Assembly (NCBI GenBank): GCA_003388505.1
Contig: QQVO01000060.1
Coordinates: 1 to 64,000 of the forward strand
Source of the DNA: Planctomycetota bacterium
GTDB taxonomy: Bacteria > Planctomycetota > Planctomycetia > Planctomycetales > Planctomycetaceae
Direction of reading: 5' to 3'
DNA length: 64,000 nucleotides
A model generated the notes under the pieces. That model had not been told where the DNA came from. It was given only the letters and a program-made list of their open reading frames with translations, and ran no database searches. A program made the translations under genes and the position numbers. How positions within the stretch are numbered: the first letter of the stretch is position 1; each line of letters opens with the position of its first letter. Positions 1 through 9,299 of the stretch are shown here, in pieces.

Positions 1-1255
1 CAGGGCCAATGCCTTTTCCAATATGGGGTTGGTGCGTAGTATGGCTGGAGTTTGCGGAGGTTCCACGTTTCTCACGGAGGTCGACTTATGTCATCCGCCT
101 GCGGGGAGAGCTTGCTGGCCAGTTGGTCGCAAGTCTCTGATCCACGTGGGTGTAAGGGACGACGCCATACTCTGGCCGCCATGCTGACGGCCGTCGTAAG
201 TGCTTTGTTGTGCGGCAATCGTGGCTACCAGGCGATTGTCGAGTGGCTCCATGATTTGCCGGTTGATGTCTGGCATTGGATGGGGTACACGCGCCGGCCC
301 CCCAAAGAAGACTGTTTCCGCGATCTGCTGAGTCGACTCGATCCGGAGAGTCTTGAAGCGGTGCTCCGCGGCTGGATTTCCGAAGTGCTCGAACTCGAAG
401 TCACCGACGAGGATCTGGCGGCGGTCAGCATCGATGGCAAGACACTGTGCGGGACATTGCGGAAGCATCAACGAGCCGTGCATCTGCTGGCGGCCGTCGA
501 TCACCAGACCGGCTGCGTGCTGAGCCAGTGCCGCGTGGACGCGAAGACCAACGAGCACAAGGCGGCGTTGGAGTTGCTCAAGGAGATGGTGCTTGAAGGG
601 CAGGTCGTCGTGGGTGACGCGATGTTCTGCCAGCGCGATCTGTGCGAGGAGATCGTCGATTCGGGAGGCGATTACCTCTTCCCGGTGAAGGAGAATCAAC
701 CGGGATTACTGCGGGAAATCAAGCAGGAACTGGCCACCGATTCGGTGGCCTTTTCCCCCCTACGAACAACGCCAGCGTGAGGCATCGCGCGAGACGGCCA
801 GCACCATCGAGAAAGGTCACGGCCGCATCGAACGCCGCACCCTCACGACGACAGCACGACTCAATGATTACCTGAACTGGCCCCACGTGGGCCAGGTCTT
901 TCAGCTCCGACGGGAGCGGACGATCGATGGTGAGACGACTGTCGAGATCGCCTACGGTGTCACCTCCCTGACTCGCTCTCAGGCCTCTGCGGAGCAGTTG
1001 CTCGCCCTGTCCCGTCGTCATTGGGGCGCGATCGAAAACGGCACGCACTACGTGCGTGACGAAGCCTTCGGCGAGGACCGCAGTACCATCGCACGCGGCC
1101 ATGCGCCCCAAAACCTGGCCGCTCTCCGCAACGCCGGACTCAATTGGCTCCGCACGCAGAAAACCGACAACATCACCGCCAGCTTACGCAGCTTCGCGCG
1201 GAATTCCTTTCGCCTCTTATCCAAACTCGGCTACCCGAACTAAACGGTTGCCCTG
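1..1255 (+). mobile_element. ISAs1-family insertion sequence, apparently complete
   Basis: The element is bounded by CAGGGC at bases 1-6 and its reverse complement GCCCTG at 1250-1255. The ends match imperfectly further in (CAGGGCCAATG on the left, CAGGGCAACCG read inward on the right). ISAs1-family elements are known to be about 1.2-1.4 kb with ends starting CAGGG and one transposase gene, which fits. The left flank lies outside the window, so a target duplication cannot be checked. The right flank continues CACGACCCGC. Confidence 0.8.
88..1243 (+). pseudogene. ISAs1-family transposase, split by a one-base frameshift
   Basis: Two reading frames join into one DDE transposase of about 384 residues. 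The first runs from ATG 88 to a stop at 778-780. The second continues from about 761 to 1243 in the +1 frame. The break is at a T4C6 run (751-760); five Cs instead of six would restore one frame. The N part holds the first catalytic Asp in SIDGKT and the second in VVGDAMF. The C part holds the Glu motif HWGAIEN followed by FGEDRS, typical of ISAs1. The joined length is normal for the family. Either the copy is dead, the run is a sequencing error, or slippage on the homopolymer restores the product; the sequence alone does not decide. Confidence 0.8.
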
Positions 1256-1326
1256 CACGACCCGCGAACCGGTTCGCGCAAGATGTTGCGGTGAGGTGCG
1301 ATTGACCGTAACATCAGAGATTGTCG

Positions 1327-3033
1327 ATGCATCAGCAAACCGGCAACACCATGCTCTTCAATCCCAGTCAACGACGAATCCGTTCCGCGCTCCCGACTGG
1401 GCGTGGCTGTCGCTTCTCGCTGACCATGATTCTCAGCGTCTGCGCTGCATTGGGCGGTCCCGAGTCCGCCGCCAAGGCGGATGATTCACTCGCCCCGAAG
1501 ATCGACGCACTGATCGACGCCGCACACGACGGACCCGCAGCACCCCCCGCGACCGACGCCGAGTTCCTGCGCCGCACCTGTCTCGACTTCGCCGGACGCA
1601 TCCCGACGGCCCAGGAAACCCGGTCGTTCCTCGCGGACGAGAATCCGCAGAAACGCACGGCGCTGATCGATCAGTTGCTCAACAGCCCCGAATTCTCCCA
1701 CCGCATGACCGACGCCATGCACGTCATGCTCATGGAACGAATGGGCGACAACGAAGAATGGAAGGCCTTCCTGCAGAACTCGTTCGCCCAGAATCGCCCC
1801 TGGAACGAGATCGTCCGCGATATTCTCCATCCCGACGCCGAGAACGAACAAACTCGCGGCTCGGCCTTTTTTCTCACCAAGCGACTCGAGAAATATGGCC
1901 AGAATCCGGTCGATCTCCCCGGCCTGACACGCGATGTCGGCCGGTTGTTCCTCGGCGTCGACCTGCAGTGCGCCCAATGCCACGATCATCTCTTCGTCGA
2001 CGACTACACCCAGGCCGATTTCCAGGGACTTTACACGTTCATCTCCCACACGGCGATCCGCCAGGACACCGACTTCCCCGCCATCGCTGAAAAACTCGTC
2101 ACGGCCAAGACCGAATTCATGTCGGTCTTTACGCAGGAACCGCAATCGACCGGCCCCCGCCTGCCAGGCGGCGAAGAAGTCGAACTCGCCACCTTCGCAG
2201 AAGGCGAGGAGTACCTCCAGCCGCCCGATCGAAACACGAATTTCCCGGGGATTCCCAGGTTCAGCCCGCTCACCATTCTTTCCGAGCAATTGCCAACCGC
2301 CGAAAACGCCGCCTTTTGCCGCAACAGCGTCAACCGTTTCTGGTTTCTCCTGATGGGCCGGGGCCTCGTCGAACCGCTCGACCTCCACCACACCGAGAAT
2401 CCGCCGTCGCATCCCGAGTTGCTCGATCTGCTGGCTCACGAATTCGCCGCCCAGAACTTCGACGTCAAATGGCTGCTCGGCCAGTTGGCGCGAACCAAGA
2501 CGTATCAGCGGTCGTCCCGCCTGTCCGACGCCGACAAAGTCCCCCTCGACAACTATCGCGTCGCACTGGAACGCCCCCTCTCCGCCGAGCAACTTCTGGC
2601 CGGCATGCTGATCGCCACCGGCCGTCGTTCGCAGGCCACAGCCGACGAATCAACCGGCGATGCCTCCAACGAGGAAAACGACCCGTTCGCGCAGGAACTC
2701 AAAGCCTTCCGCGAAGCGTTCGCCGCCGTTCCCCGCGAACCCGAACACGAGTTCGCTCCGTCTGTCAAAGCCGCTTTATTCCTGCTGAACGATCCACTCG
2801 TCCTGAGTTGGCTCGAACCGAAACCAGGTTCAACAGTCGCGACGGCTGCCGCCCTGGACGACGCGGCCGCCGCCGAGTTCATCTACCTCACCGTTCTCTC
2901 CCGCAATCCGACCGACGAAGAGAAGCAGGAAGTCGTCGACCTGCTCTCCGGTAGCGGCGATGCGCGAGCCGATACGATCCGCCATCTCGTCTGGGCGTTG
3001 CTCGCCTCCACCGAGTTCTGCCTCAATCACTGA
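1327..3033 (+). CDS. DUF1549 and DUF1553 domain secreted protein
   Basis: About 568 residues. The N terminus carries a signal-like hydrophobic stretch (residues ~28-45). A DUF1549 region follows, with LLNSPEFSHRM near residue 120 and the family motif CAQCHDHLF near 214. A shorter DUF1553 region (~316-560) contains NSVNRFWFLLMGRGLVEP and a TKTYQRSSR-type motif. These domains are abundant in planctomycetes; the function is not established, although the CxxCH-like motif suggests heme or metal. No PSCyt1 heme domain precedes it, unlike the larger homologue at 47915-51220. ATG 1327 is used; ATG 1351 would give a cleaner signal peptide, and neither has a clear ribosome site. It is followed 36 bases later by a DUF1501 gene, the usual partner. 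Confidence 0.85.
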   Translation: MHQQTGNTMLFNPSQRRIRSALPTGRGCRFSLTMILSVCAALGGPESAAKADDSLAPKIDALIDAAHDGPAAPPATDAEFLRRTCLDFAGRIPTAQETRSFLADENPQKRTALIDQLLNSPEFSHRMTDAMHVMLMERMGDNEEWKAFLQNSFAQNRPWNEIVRDILHPDAENEQTRGSAFFLTKRLEKYGQNPVDLPGLTRDVGRLFLGVDLQCAQCHDHLFVDDYTQADFQGLYTFISHTAIRQDTDFPAIAEKLVTAKTEFMSVFTQEPQSTGPRLPGGEEVELATFAEGEEYLQPPDRNTNFPGIPRFSPLTILSEQLPTAENAAFCRNSVNRFWFLLMGRGLVEPLDLHHTENPPSHPELLDLLAHEFAAQNFDVKWLLGQLARTKTYQRSSRLSDADKVPLDNYRVALERPLSAEQLLAGMLIATGRRSQATADESTGDASNEENDPFAQELKAFREAFAAVPREPEHEFAPSVKAALFLLNDPLVLSWLEPKPGSTVATAAALDDAAAAEFIYLTVLSRNPTDEEKQEVVDLLSGSGDARADTIRHLVWALLASTEFCLNH

Positions 3034-3069
3034 ATTCAACCGTCCTCCGCCCAGCGCCCGGCAGCCAGC

Positions 3070-4359
3070 ATGAATCATTCCCCCCTCTGCACACCGCAAG
3101 ACCATCACCTCTCCCGCCGCCAATGGCTCGGCGCCGCGGCAGGCGCAACGGTCGGAGCGGCAGGGCTCGGAGGACTCCTCTCGCCGCTCGTTGCCGAAGA
3201 ACTCAAAGCCCAGGAAAAGCAGGTGCTCTTCGTCTGGATCGACGGAGGCATGAGCCAGTACGAAAGCTGGGATCCCAAACCCGACACGCAATTCGGCGGA
3301 CCGTTTCGCTCCATCCAGACAACACTCCCCGGCGTGCACTTCAGCGAACTGATGCCCCGCACCGCCACCGTCATGGACCGCCTCACCGTCATCCGCAGCC
3401 TCTGCACGCAGGACAATTCCCACTCAGCAGGCGTACCCCGCATCCAGCGCGGCGACCCGAAAGATCGTGGCGTGACTTACCCGTTCTTCGGTTCATCAAT
3501 CGCCAAACTCATGGGCCCGTGCAGCAGCGGCCTTCCCCCGTACGTCTGGATCAAGCCCGGCGGCGGAGGCTTCAAGCATCAGGACGCCGGATTCCTCGGA
3601 CCGAAGTACGGATCCCTCGCCTTCGGCGACGGCCAGCCGCCCGACAACCTCCTCCGGCCCGAGTCGGTCACCGAAGAGGACGACGACCTCAGAAACAGGC
3701 TCCGTGAACTGGCCAACCGCCGCTACGCGGAGAACCGCCGGTCGCGGAACAATGAGGCCAACTCCTACGTCTACGACATGGCCCGCACTCTCATGAGCCG
3801 CAGCGACCTCTTCGACGAAGCGCAGATCGATCCCCGCGACGTCGACCGCTACGGACCCCACGAGTTCGGCCGGCACATGCTGCTCGCCCGCCGAATGCTT
3901 GAAGCAGGCGTGAGGTTCGTCAAAGTCAATTCCTACGGCTGGGACACCCACGGCGACAACTTCAACGGTCATCTCAGCCTCATGCCCCGCTTCGATCAGG
4001 CGTTCGCCTCGATGATCGAAGACCTGGGCGAGCGCGGCATGCTCGAAAACGTCCTCGTCATTTCAATGTCCGAATTCGGCCGCACGCCCCGCATCAACGG
4101 ACACGTCGGCCGAGATCACTGGCCCGAAGCCTGGTCGCTGGCAATGGCCGGTACCGGTCTCCAACCGGGAACCGTCGTCGGTGAGACGAACGAACTCGGA
4201 ACCTTCGTCGCCACCGAGGAATACGACATCGGCCACATGTTTCACACGTGGTATCACGCACTTGGAATCGACTCCCGGATCGTCGAGTACGACAACGACG
4301 GCCAGCCTCTCCCGATCGCCCACGACGACATGTTCCCCGTTGAGGAGGCGCTCGCATGA
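3070..4359 (+). CDS. DUF1501 family protein with twin-arginine signal
   Basis: 429 residues. The N terminus has LSRRQWLGAAAG, a twin-arginine (Tat) export signal with a following hydrophobic stretch. The rest matches DUF1501, a member of the alkaline-phosphatase/sulfatase-like superfamily: VLFVWIDGGMSQYESWDPKP near the start, NSYGWDTHGDNF in the middle, and MSEFGRTPRINGHVGRDHWP near the end. The substrate is unknown. It follows the DUF1549/DUF1553 gene by 36 bases and overlaps the WD40 gene by four bases (ATGA), so the three genes are probably one transcript with coupled translation. Confidence 0.9.
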   Translation: MNHSPLCTPQDHHLSRRQWLGAAAGATVGAAGLGGLLSPLVAEELKAQEKQVLFVWIDGGMSQYESWDPKPDTQFGGPFRSIQTTLPGVHFSELMPRTATVMDRLTVIRSLCTQDNSHSAGVPRIQRGDPKDRGVTYPFFGSSIAKLMGPCSSGLPPYVWIKPGGGGFKHQDAGFLGPKYGSLAFGDGQPPDNLLRPESVTEEDDDLRNRLRELANRRYAENRRSRNNEANSYVYDMARTLMSRSDLFDEAQIDPRDVDRYGPHEFGRHMLLARRMLEAGVRFVKVNSYGWDTHGDNFNGHLSLMPRFDQAFASMIEDLGERGMLENVLVISMSEFGRTPRINGHVGRDHWPEAWSLAMAGTGLQPGTVVGETNELGTFVATEEYDIGHMFHTWYHALGIDSRIVEYDNDGQPLPIAHDDMFPVEEALA

Positions 4360-5459
4360 TCGACAATGAAGCCCTCAAACAACGATACGAACCGGCAGTC
4401 GTACAATCCGTCAACGCCCAGCGGCAACTCTTGACCGCGCGGTTCTCCCCCTGTGGTCGGTTCGTAATCGCCGGCGGTTTCGACGGCGTGATCAATCGCT
4501 GGGACATCGCCGGAGACGAACCGGCCGCCATGCCCCCCGTCAACCTGCACCACGCCTGGGTCGACGGCCTCGCTCTCAAGAAAGAGCGAGACATCGCATT
4601 CACCGCCGACTCGTGGGGCACGCTCGTCTGCTGGCCCTACGCCGACGATTCGCCGCAGCCCATCTGGCGGAACGAACAGGCGCACGACGGCTGGATTCGC
4701 CGGATTGCCCTGCGCCCCGACGGAATGCAAATCGCCACCTGTGGGACCGATCGCGCAGTCCGCATCTGGTCTTCCGCTGACGGCGCTCCCCTTCTCACCC
4801 TGCCTCACGAACACGACGTCGCCGTCATCGCCTGGCATCCAACCGAACCGGTCCTCGTCACTGGCTCCGCCTACGGCGAGGTCGTCGCCTGGTCCCTGCC
4901 GGACGGCAAGGAACTGCGTCGCTACGACGCCGCACAGTTGTTCCTGGAGCATCGCCTGCAGGAAGTCGGCGGCATTCGTTCGATCGCCCTTTCAGACGAC
5001 GGCAGGCTCCTCGTCATCGGCGGGACCGTCCCCAAGAACGGCGGCAACGTCCAGGGCGTTCCGACGCTCCTGCTCTTCGATTTCCAGACCGGCGAGTTGC
5101 ACCGCACCGTCGAACTCGGCAAAACCTCCGTCGTCTATCCCACCGACCTCGCGTTCCATCCCGACGGGTTTCTGGCCGCAACCGTCAGCGGCAACCCCGG
5201 CACGGGCAAACTCGTCTTTCTCCATCCCGAGAGCGACCAACCCTTCTTCGAAACCAACACGCTCTCCAACTGCCACACCGTCAGCCTCCACCCTGACGGA
5301 CGAAGACTCGTCGTCAATTCGACCAACACCGGCAGCAACGGCAACGGCAGAAACCTCGACGAGAACGGCAACTACGTCGGCAATTTCTCCCCGCTGCACT
5401 TCCTGTCGATTCCTGAAGAACCGGCCGGAGCAGCGGAAGATCCGGCGGCCGATTCCTGA
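4356..5459 (+). CDS. WD40 repeat protein
   Basis: 367 residues and no export signal, so probably cytoplasmic. Six or seven WD-type blades are visible, for example RFVIAGGFDGVINRWDI, MQIATCGTDRAVRIWS and EPVLVTGSAYGEVVAW, which should close into a beta-propeller. The start ATG overlaps the stop of the DUF1501 gene (ATGA at 4356-4359), implying translational coupling. WD40 propellers are usually protein-interaction platforms; what this one binds is not visible. The C terminus ends in an acidic, Ala-rich tail (EEPAGAAEDPAADS). The location is odd: the two upstream products should be exported, while this one appears to stay inside. Confidence 0.85.
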   Translation: MIDNEALKQRYEPAVVQSVNAQRQLLTARFSPCGRFVIAGGFDGVINRWDIAGDEPAAMPPVNLHHAWVDGLALKKERDIAFTADSWGTLVCWPYADDSPQPIWRNEQAHDGWIRRIALRPDGMQIATCGTDRAVRIWSSADGAPLLTLPHEHDVAVIAWHPTEPVLVTGSAYGEVVAWSLPDGKELRRYDAAQLFLEHRLQEVGGIRSIALSDDGRLLVIGGTVPKNGGNVQGVPTLLLFDFQTGELHRTVELGKTSVVYPTDLAFHPDGFLAATVSGNPGTGKLVFLHPESDQPFFETNTLSNCHTVSLHPDGRRLVVNSTNTGSNGNGRNLDENGNYVGNFSPLHFLSIPEEPAGAAEDPAADS

Positions 5460-5473
5460 GCATCACACGTCCA

Positions 5474-5503
5474 CGTTTAGCCGCGACCCGCAGGGGAGCG
5501 CTC
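5474..5503 (+). repeat. 30-base dispersed repeat R4, copy 1
   Basis: The 30-base string starting CGTTTAGCCGCGACCCGCAG and ending GGGAGCGCTC is identical to 19185-19214. Both copies lie just after the stop of a gene. GGAGCGCTCC at the end of copy 1 is a small palindrome. No coding role was seen. Confidence 0.8.
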
Positions 5504-5536
5504 CACCCTCCCACCGCCTTGCCCTCTCCGACGCCT

Positions 5537-5810
5537 GTCGTTTACACACCTCTCTGGATCCCCGTTCGAGTGACTCTCCGAGAGATTCGAATGGAACGCG
5601 GATGACCACGGATTGGACCGATTTTCGCTGATTGCTTTCTTGTGCGTCGAACCCATGCGCACCGAGTCGATGCGGTCTCGGCGCTGCCGTCTTTTGAGGA
5701 ATACTCCCATAATCCGTGCTCATCCGTCGAATCCGTGGAAATCCGTGTCCTATTCGAGAATCCCTTAGGCTTGGTTCCTCGGGTCCAGCCCCAGCCGAGT
5801 TGTGTGTAAT
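5537..5810 (+). repeat. R1 dispersed element, copy 1 (MITE-like)
   Basis: This stretch aligns along its whole length with 7548-7826. Shared blocks include GAGTGACTCTCCGAGAG, GAATGGAACGCGGATGACCA, GATTTTCGCTGATTGCTTTC, TCGATGC-GTCTCG-CGCTGCCG, and GAGAATCCCTT near the right end. The ends are inverted: GTCGTTTACACAC on the left and, read inward from the right, GTCCATTACACAC. No reading frame is conserved between the copies. This is the pattern of a miniature inverted-repeat element with no transposase of its own. Confidence 0.75.
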
Positions 5811-6122
5811 GGACAGCCCTTGACTCTCGGCTCTCGATCCGCCGCTGCGCCGGAAATGACGAACTCCAGCCAATCCGCTACCTCAGCACAAACCCAGTTC
5901 TGCAAAGCGCTCCAAGCGGCCGTCTCTCCATGCGCCGCACAATTCGAGCGGATTGGCAGCGTGCCGCGCAGTCGCTAACCTCAGTCTTTCCGCTTCGGCT
6001 GATTCTCGGCGACGACGAACTCAGCCGCCCGAACATCGCCGTTCCGCCGCCGCTGTCCCGCTGCGCGCCGCCTGCGCCGCATCCAATCAAACGCCCCGAC
6101 AGCGACGAGCCCGAGGTTTCCG
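5811..6122. other. intergenic region, no gene seen
   Basis: Between R1 copy 1 and the first M16 gene. It contains GACTCTCGGCTCTCGATCC near 5820 and A/C-rich sequence resembling 20108-20220, but no start with a ribosome site and no conserved frame. It presumably holds the promoter of the 6123 gene; no convincing -35/-10 pair was found. Confidence 0.4.
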
Positions 6123-7373
6123 ATGCAACCCGACGAAATCCGGACAACCACCCTCAACAACGGTCTGGTCGTACTCGTCCAGCCGATGCCCGACGTCCAG
6201 TCCGCCTCCTTCGTGCTCATGATCCCGGCCGGCAGCACGCATGAGCCGGCCGGATGCAACGGCGCAAGTTCCGCCATCTCCGATCTGATCATGCGGGGCG
6301 CCGCCGGGAAGAGCAGCCGCGAACTCGCCGGCGCTCTCGACGCCCTCGGCGTCCAGCGGAGCGAGTCGGTCGGCTGGCATTTCATTTCCTTCTCCGGCGC
6401 AACGCTCAAGGGACACCTCGCGGCCGCGCTCGACATCTACGCCGACGTCATCCAGCGGCCGGACCTGCCGCAACAGGAACTGCCCGCCGTCATCGCCGGC
6501 ATTGAGCAGAGCCTCCTCGCAATGGAGGATGAGCCCCAGCGAAAGGCGCTCGTCGAATTGCGCCGCCGCTGCTACGACGCTCCCTGGGGACTGCCGACCG
6601 AAGGCAGCCTCGACGATCTTCCCAACATCACCCACGACATCCTCCTCGATCACTACAGACGCTGTTTTCGCCCGAATGGGGCCGTCATCGGCATCGCCGG
6701 CAACGTCAATGTCGATCGCGTGGTCGCGCAAATCGAACGCTTGTTCGGCTCCTGGTCCCCTTCCAAAGACCTGCCCGTCGTACGAGGTTCGCGCGGTCCG
6801 CGCGTCGACCACATTTCGCACGATTCGCAGCAGACGCAGATCGCGATGGCCTACGACGCCGTGCCCTACTCGCACCCCGACTACTACACCGCCTGGGCCG
6901 CCGTCAGCGTTCTCAGCGGAGGCAGCAGCTCGCGTCTCTTCACCGAGGTCCGCGAGAAGCGGGGGCTCTGCTACACCGTCTACGCCACCCTCAACAGCCT
7001 GCTTAAGGAAGGCCGCGTCCTCTGCTACGCCGGAACGACCGCCGAACGCGCCCAGGAAACCCTCGACGTCACGCTCAATGAAATCGAACACCTCAGCGAC
7101 GGGATCGCAGATGACGAACTGGAGCGCTGCACCGCCCGCGCCAAGAGCACGCTCGTCATGCAACAGGAATCGACCGGAGCCCGAGCCGGAGCCCTCGCCC
7201 GCGACTGGTTCCACCTCGGCCGCGTCGTTCCGCTCGAAGAGATTCGCGAGAAGATCGACGCCCTCTCGGCCGAACAGGTCGGCGACTACGCCCGCGCCCA
7301 CCCCCCCCGCGACGTCACTCTGCTCACAATCGGACCCGAGCCGCTCAAAATCTCCCAGGCGCCCAACGGCTGA
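6123..7373 (+). CDS. M16-family peptidase-like protein lacking the zinc site (non-catalytic subunit)
   Basis: 416 residues. The fold signature of M16 (insulinase/processing peptidase) is clear: TTLNNGLVVLVQPMPDVQSA at the N terminus, HYRRCFRPNGAVIGIAGNV mid-protein, and VREKRGLCYTVYATL in the second half. Where active members have HxxEH, this protein has GASSAISDLIMRG, so the catalytic His and Glu are missing. In two-subunit M16 peptidases one partner is inactive and helps bind substrate; the active partner is probably the next gene (8073-9299). It uses ATG 6123 after GAGGTTTCCG. The 699-base gap to its partner holds R1 copy 2. Confidence 0.9.
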   Translation: MQPDEIRTTTLNNGLVVLVQPMPDVQSASFVLMIPAGSTHEPAGCNGASSAISDLIMRGAAGKSSRELAGALDALGVQRSESVGWHFISFSGATLKGHLAAALDIYADVIQRPDLPQQELPAVIAGIEQSLLAMEDEPQRKALVELRRRCYDAPWGLPTEGSLDDLPNITHDILLDHYRRCFRPNGAVIGIAGNVNVDRVVAQIERLFGSWSPSKDLPVVRGSRGPRVDHISHDSQQTQIAMAYDAVPYSHPDYYTAWAAVSVLSGGSSSRLFTEVREKRGLCYTVYATLNSLLKEGRVLCYAGTTAERAQETLDVTLNEIEHLSDGIADDELERCTARAKSTLVMQQESTGARAGALARDWFHLGRVVPLEEIREKIDALSAEQVGDYARAHPPRDVTLLTIGPEPLKISQAPNG

Positions 7374-7397
7374 CCACGACTTTACGAAGTACCCAGC

Positions 7398-7446
7398 GCG
7401 GGCGTCGCCCGCAACCAATGTAGCCGACTCGCTCCGCCGAGTCGGA
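7398..7446 (+). repeat. two adjacent palindromes, including one GGCCGACTCG-type
   Basis: 7398-7412 is a perfect hairpin with arms GCGGGCG and CGCCCGC around one base. 7417-7446 reads AATGTAGCCGACTCGCTCC followed by the complementary arm GCCGAGTCGG. The latter is nearly the same as 9299-9328, 14398-14427 and 19973-20004. Both follow the stop of the inactive M16 gene. They could act as terminators, but no T-run follows. Confidence 0.7.
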
Positions 7447-7547
7447 TGTCCACGACGTGGAGTATGCTGCACGCGAAATTTGCGCATCACGCGAAGATTC
7501 GGCACGTTCGTAGCACGAAGAGGCCCGTACCACGGCCTTCCAAGGCC

Positions 7548-7826
7548 GTCATTTACACACATCGCTCGATCCTCGATTGAGTGACTCTCCGAGAGTTGCG
7601 AATGGAACGCGGATGACCACGGATGGGACTGATTTTCGCTGATTGCTTTCTGTGGAGTGCAGAGTGTTCACGCCTGGGTCGATGCAGTCTCGTCGCTGCC
7701 GCGTCTTGAAGGAACTCCCCGTAAAATCCGTCCTAATCCGCCAAATCCGCGAAAATCTGTGTCCTGTTAGAGAATCCCTTGGGCCCGGTTTTTTGCGGCT
7801 GGGCCCAAGCCGAGTTGTGTATAACT
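7548..7826 (+). repeat. R1 dispersed element, copy 2 (MITE-like)
   Basis: Full-length match to 5537-5810. The left end is GTCATTTACACAC; the right end, read inward, is TCAGTTATACACAACTCGGC. This copy sits between two near-identical palindromes, ACGGCCTTCCAAGGCCGT (7532-7549) and GGCCTTCCAAGGCC (7830-7843), which extend the inverted ends. It lies between the two M16 genes. 7844-8072 holds nothing else recognised apart from the leader of the second M16 gene. Confidence 0.75.
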
Positions 7827-8072
7827 GAAGGCCTTCCAAGGCCGTGGCCCTGCATCCACACTCTGGACCTGATCGCCGCTGACTTGCGCAGGAAGACATA
7901 ATCTCACTTGTTAGCAGCCCAGGAAGACTCACGTCACTTCTTTCCCGACAGTCGTTGCCGATGAGTCACGAGTTGCCTTCGTGTCCATTGTGTCGTCGTG
8001 GTTCACAACCAACGGGCCGTTTGGCCGAAGATTCCCAGTCGCCGCAACATCTGACCCTCACCTCCCACACCC

Positions 8073-9299
8073 ATGCAATTCCACCGCGACACTCTCGATA
8101 ACGGACTCAACGTCGTCGCCGAAATCAATCCGCGGGCGTACAGCGTCGCGCTGGGATTCTTCGTCAAAACAGGTTCCCGCGACGAAACCGAAGACGTCTC
8201 CGGCGTCAGCCATTTCCTTGAACACATGGCGTTCAAGGGAAACGACCGCTACTCCGCCGAAGACGTGAACCGGATCTTTGACGAGGTCGGCGCGAAGTAC
8301 AACGCCTCCACCAGCGAAGAGGTCACACTCTATTACGCCACCGTCCTCCCCGAGTACGCCGACCGCACGTTCGATCTGCTCACCGCGCTGCTCTATCCCA
8401 GTCTCCGCGAAGAGGACTTCGAGACCGAGAAGCAGGTCATTCTGGAGGAGATCGGCATGTACGAAGACATGCCCGCCTTCGTCGCCTACGACAATGCCAT
8501 GCGGGCCCATTTCGCAGGCCACCCCCTCTCGCGCAGCATCCTCGGCACGACCGAGAGCATCGAGGCCCTCACGTCACAGCAGATGCGGCAGTATCACGAC
8601 CAGCGGTACAAGGCCGGCAACATTTCGCTCATCGTCGCAGGCAACATCGAACGCGACCGGATTCTCAGCCTGGCAGAACGGCATTGCAAAAACTGGCCCG
8701 CCGGAGAGCCGTCCCGCAGCACCGCCGAGGCCCTCCCGCAAGGCGGACAGTCCTGCGTCGGTCGCGCAAGCAGCCAGCAGCAGCACGTCACCCAGATGGC
8801 CCCCGCTCCCCCGGCCCGGAGTCCGCTCCGTTTCGCGGCCGACCTCCTCTCCGTCGTCGTCGGGGACTCGCAGGGCAGCCGGCTCTACTGGGAACTCGTC
8901 GATCCGGGACACTGCGAAGGCGTCGAACTCGCCTACAACGACTACGACGGCAGCGGCGCCTGGATGACCTATCTCTGCTGCCGGCCCGAACAGACCGCCG
9001 GCAACCTCGGCAGGATTTCAGAGATCTACGACAGCGTCAACAAGTCCGGCATCGACGACGACGAACTGGAACAGGCGCGAAACAAAACCGCCTCCCGCAT
9101 CGTCCTGCAGAGCGAACGTCCCATGGGCCGGCTCTCCTCACTCGGCGGCAACTGGATCTACCGCGACGAGTACCAGTCCGTCGAGGACGATCTGCGGATG
9201 CTGCAATCGGTCACCGCAGACGACGTCAACACGCTGCTCGATAAGTACCCGCTCGCCCAGACCACCACCGTCGGCGTCGGCCCCCTCGAACAGTTGTAA
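8073..9299 (+). CDS. M16-family zinc metallopeptidase (catalytic subunit)
   Basis: 408 residues. The inverted zinc-binding motif HxxEH is intact in [13 protein letters not shown] near residue 50. The second Glu ligand is expected in [13 protein letters not shown] near residue 125. The N-terminal [13 protein letters not shown] and the mid-protein [14 protein letters not shown] are typical of processing-peptidase-like M16B proteins. The protein has no signal peptide. It probably works with the non-catalytic homologue at 6123-7373, although 699 bases including R1 copy 2 separate them. The GGCCGACTCG palindrome begins at the last base of its stop codon. Confidence 0.93.
   Translation: MQFHRDTLDNGLNVVAEINPRAYSVALGFFVKTGSRDETEDVSGVSHFLEHMAFKGNDRYSAEDVNRIFDEVGAKYNASTSEEVTLYYATVLPEYADRTFDLLTALLYPSLREEDFETEKQVILEEIGMYEDMPAFVAYDNAMRAHFAGHPLSRSILGTTESIEALTSQQMRQYHDQRYKAGNISLIVAGNIERDRILSLAERHCKNWPAGEPSRSTAEALPQGGQSCVGRASSQQQHVTQMAPAPPARSPLRFAADLLSVVVGDSQGSRLYWELVDPGHCEGVELAYNDYDGSGAWMTYLCCRPEQTAGNLGRISEIYDSVNKSGIDDDELEQARNKTASRIVLQSERPMGRLSSLGGNWIYRDEYQSVEDDLRMLQSVTADDVNTLLDKYPLAQTTTVGVGPLEQL

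Noticed and set aside
1486-2592. 368-codon open frame opposite the DUF1549 gene
   Set aside because: It is Glu/Gly/Val-rich with no motif. The DUF1549 frame has CAQCHDH and the correct domain order.
6087-7562. 491-codon open frame on the minus strand
   Set aside because: It lies opposite the M16 gene, is rich in Gly, Arg and Val, has no family motif and runs into R1. It is a by-product of GC-rich coding on the other strand.
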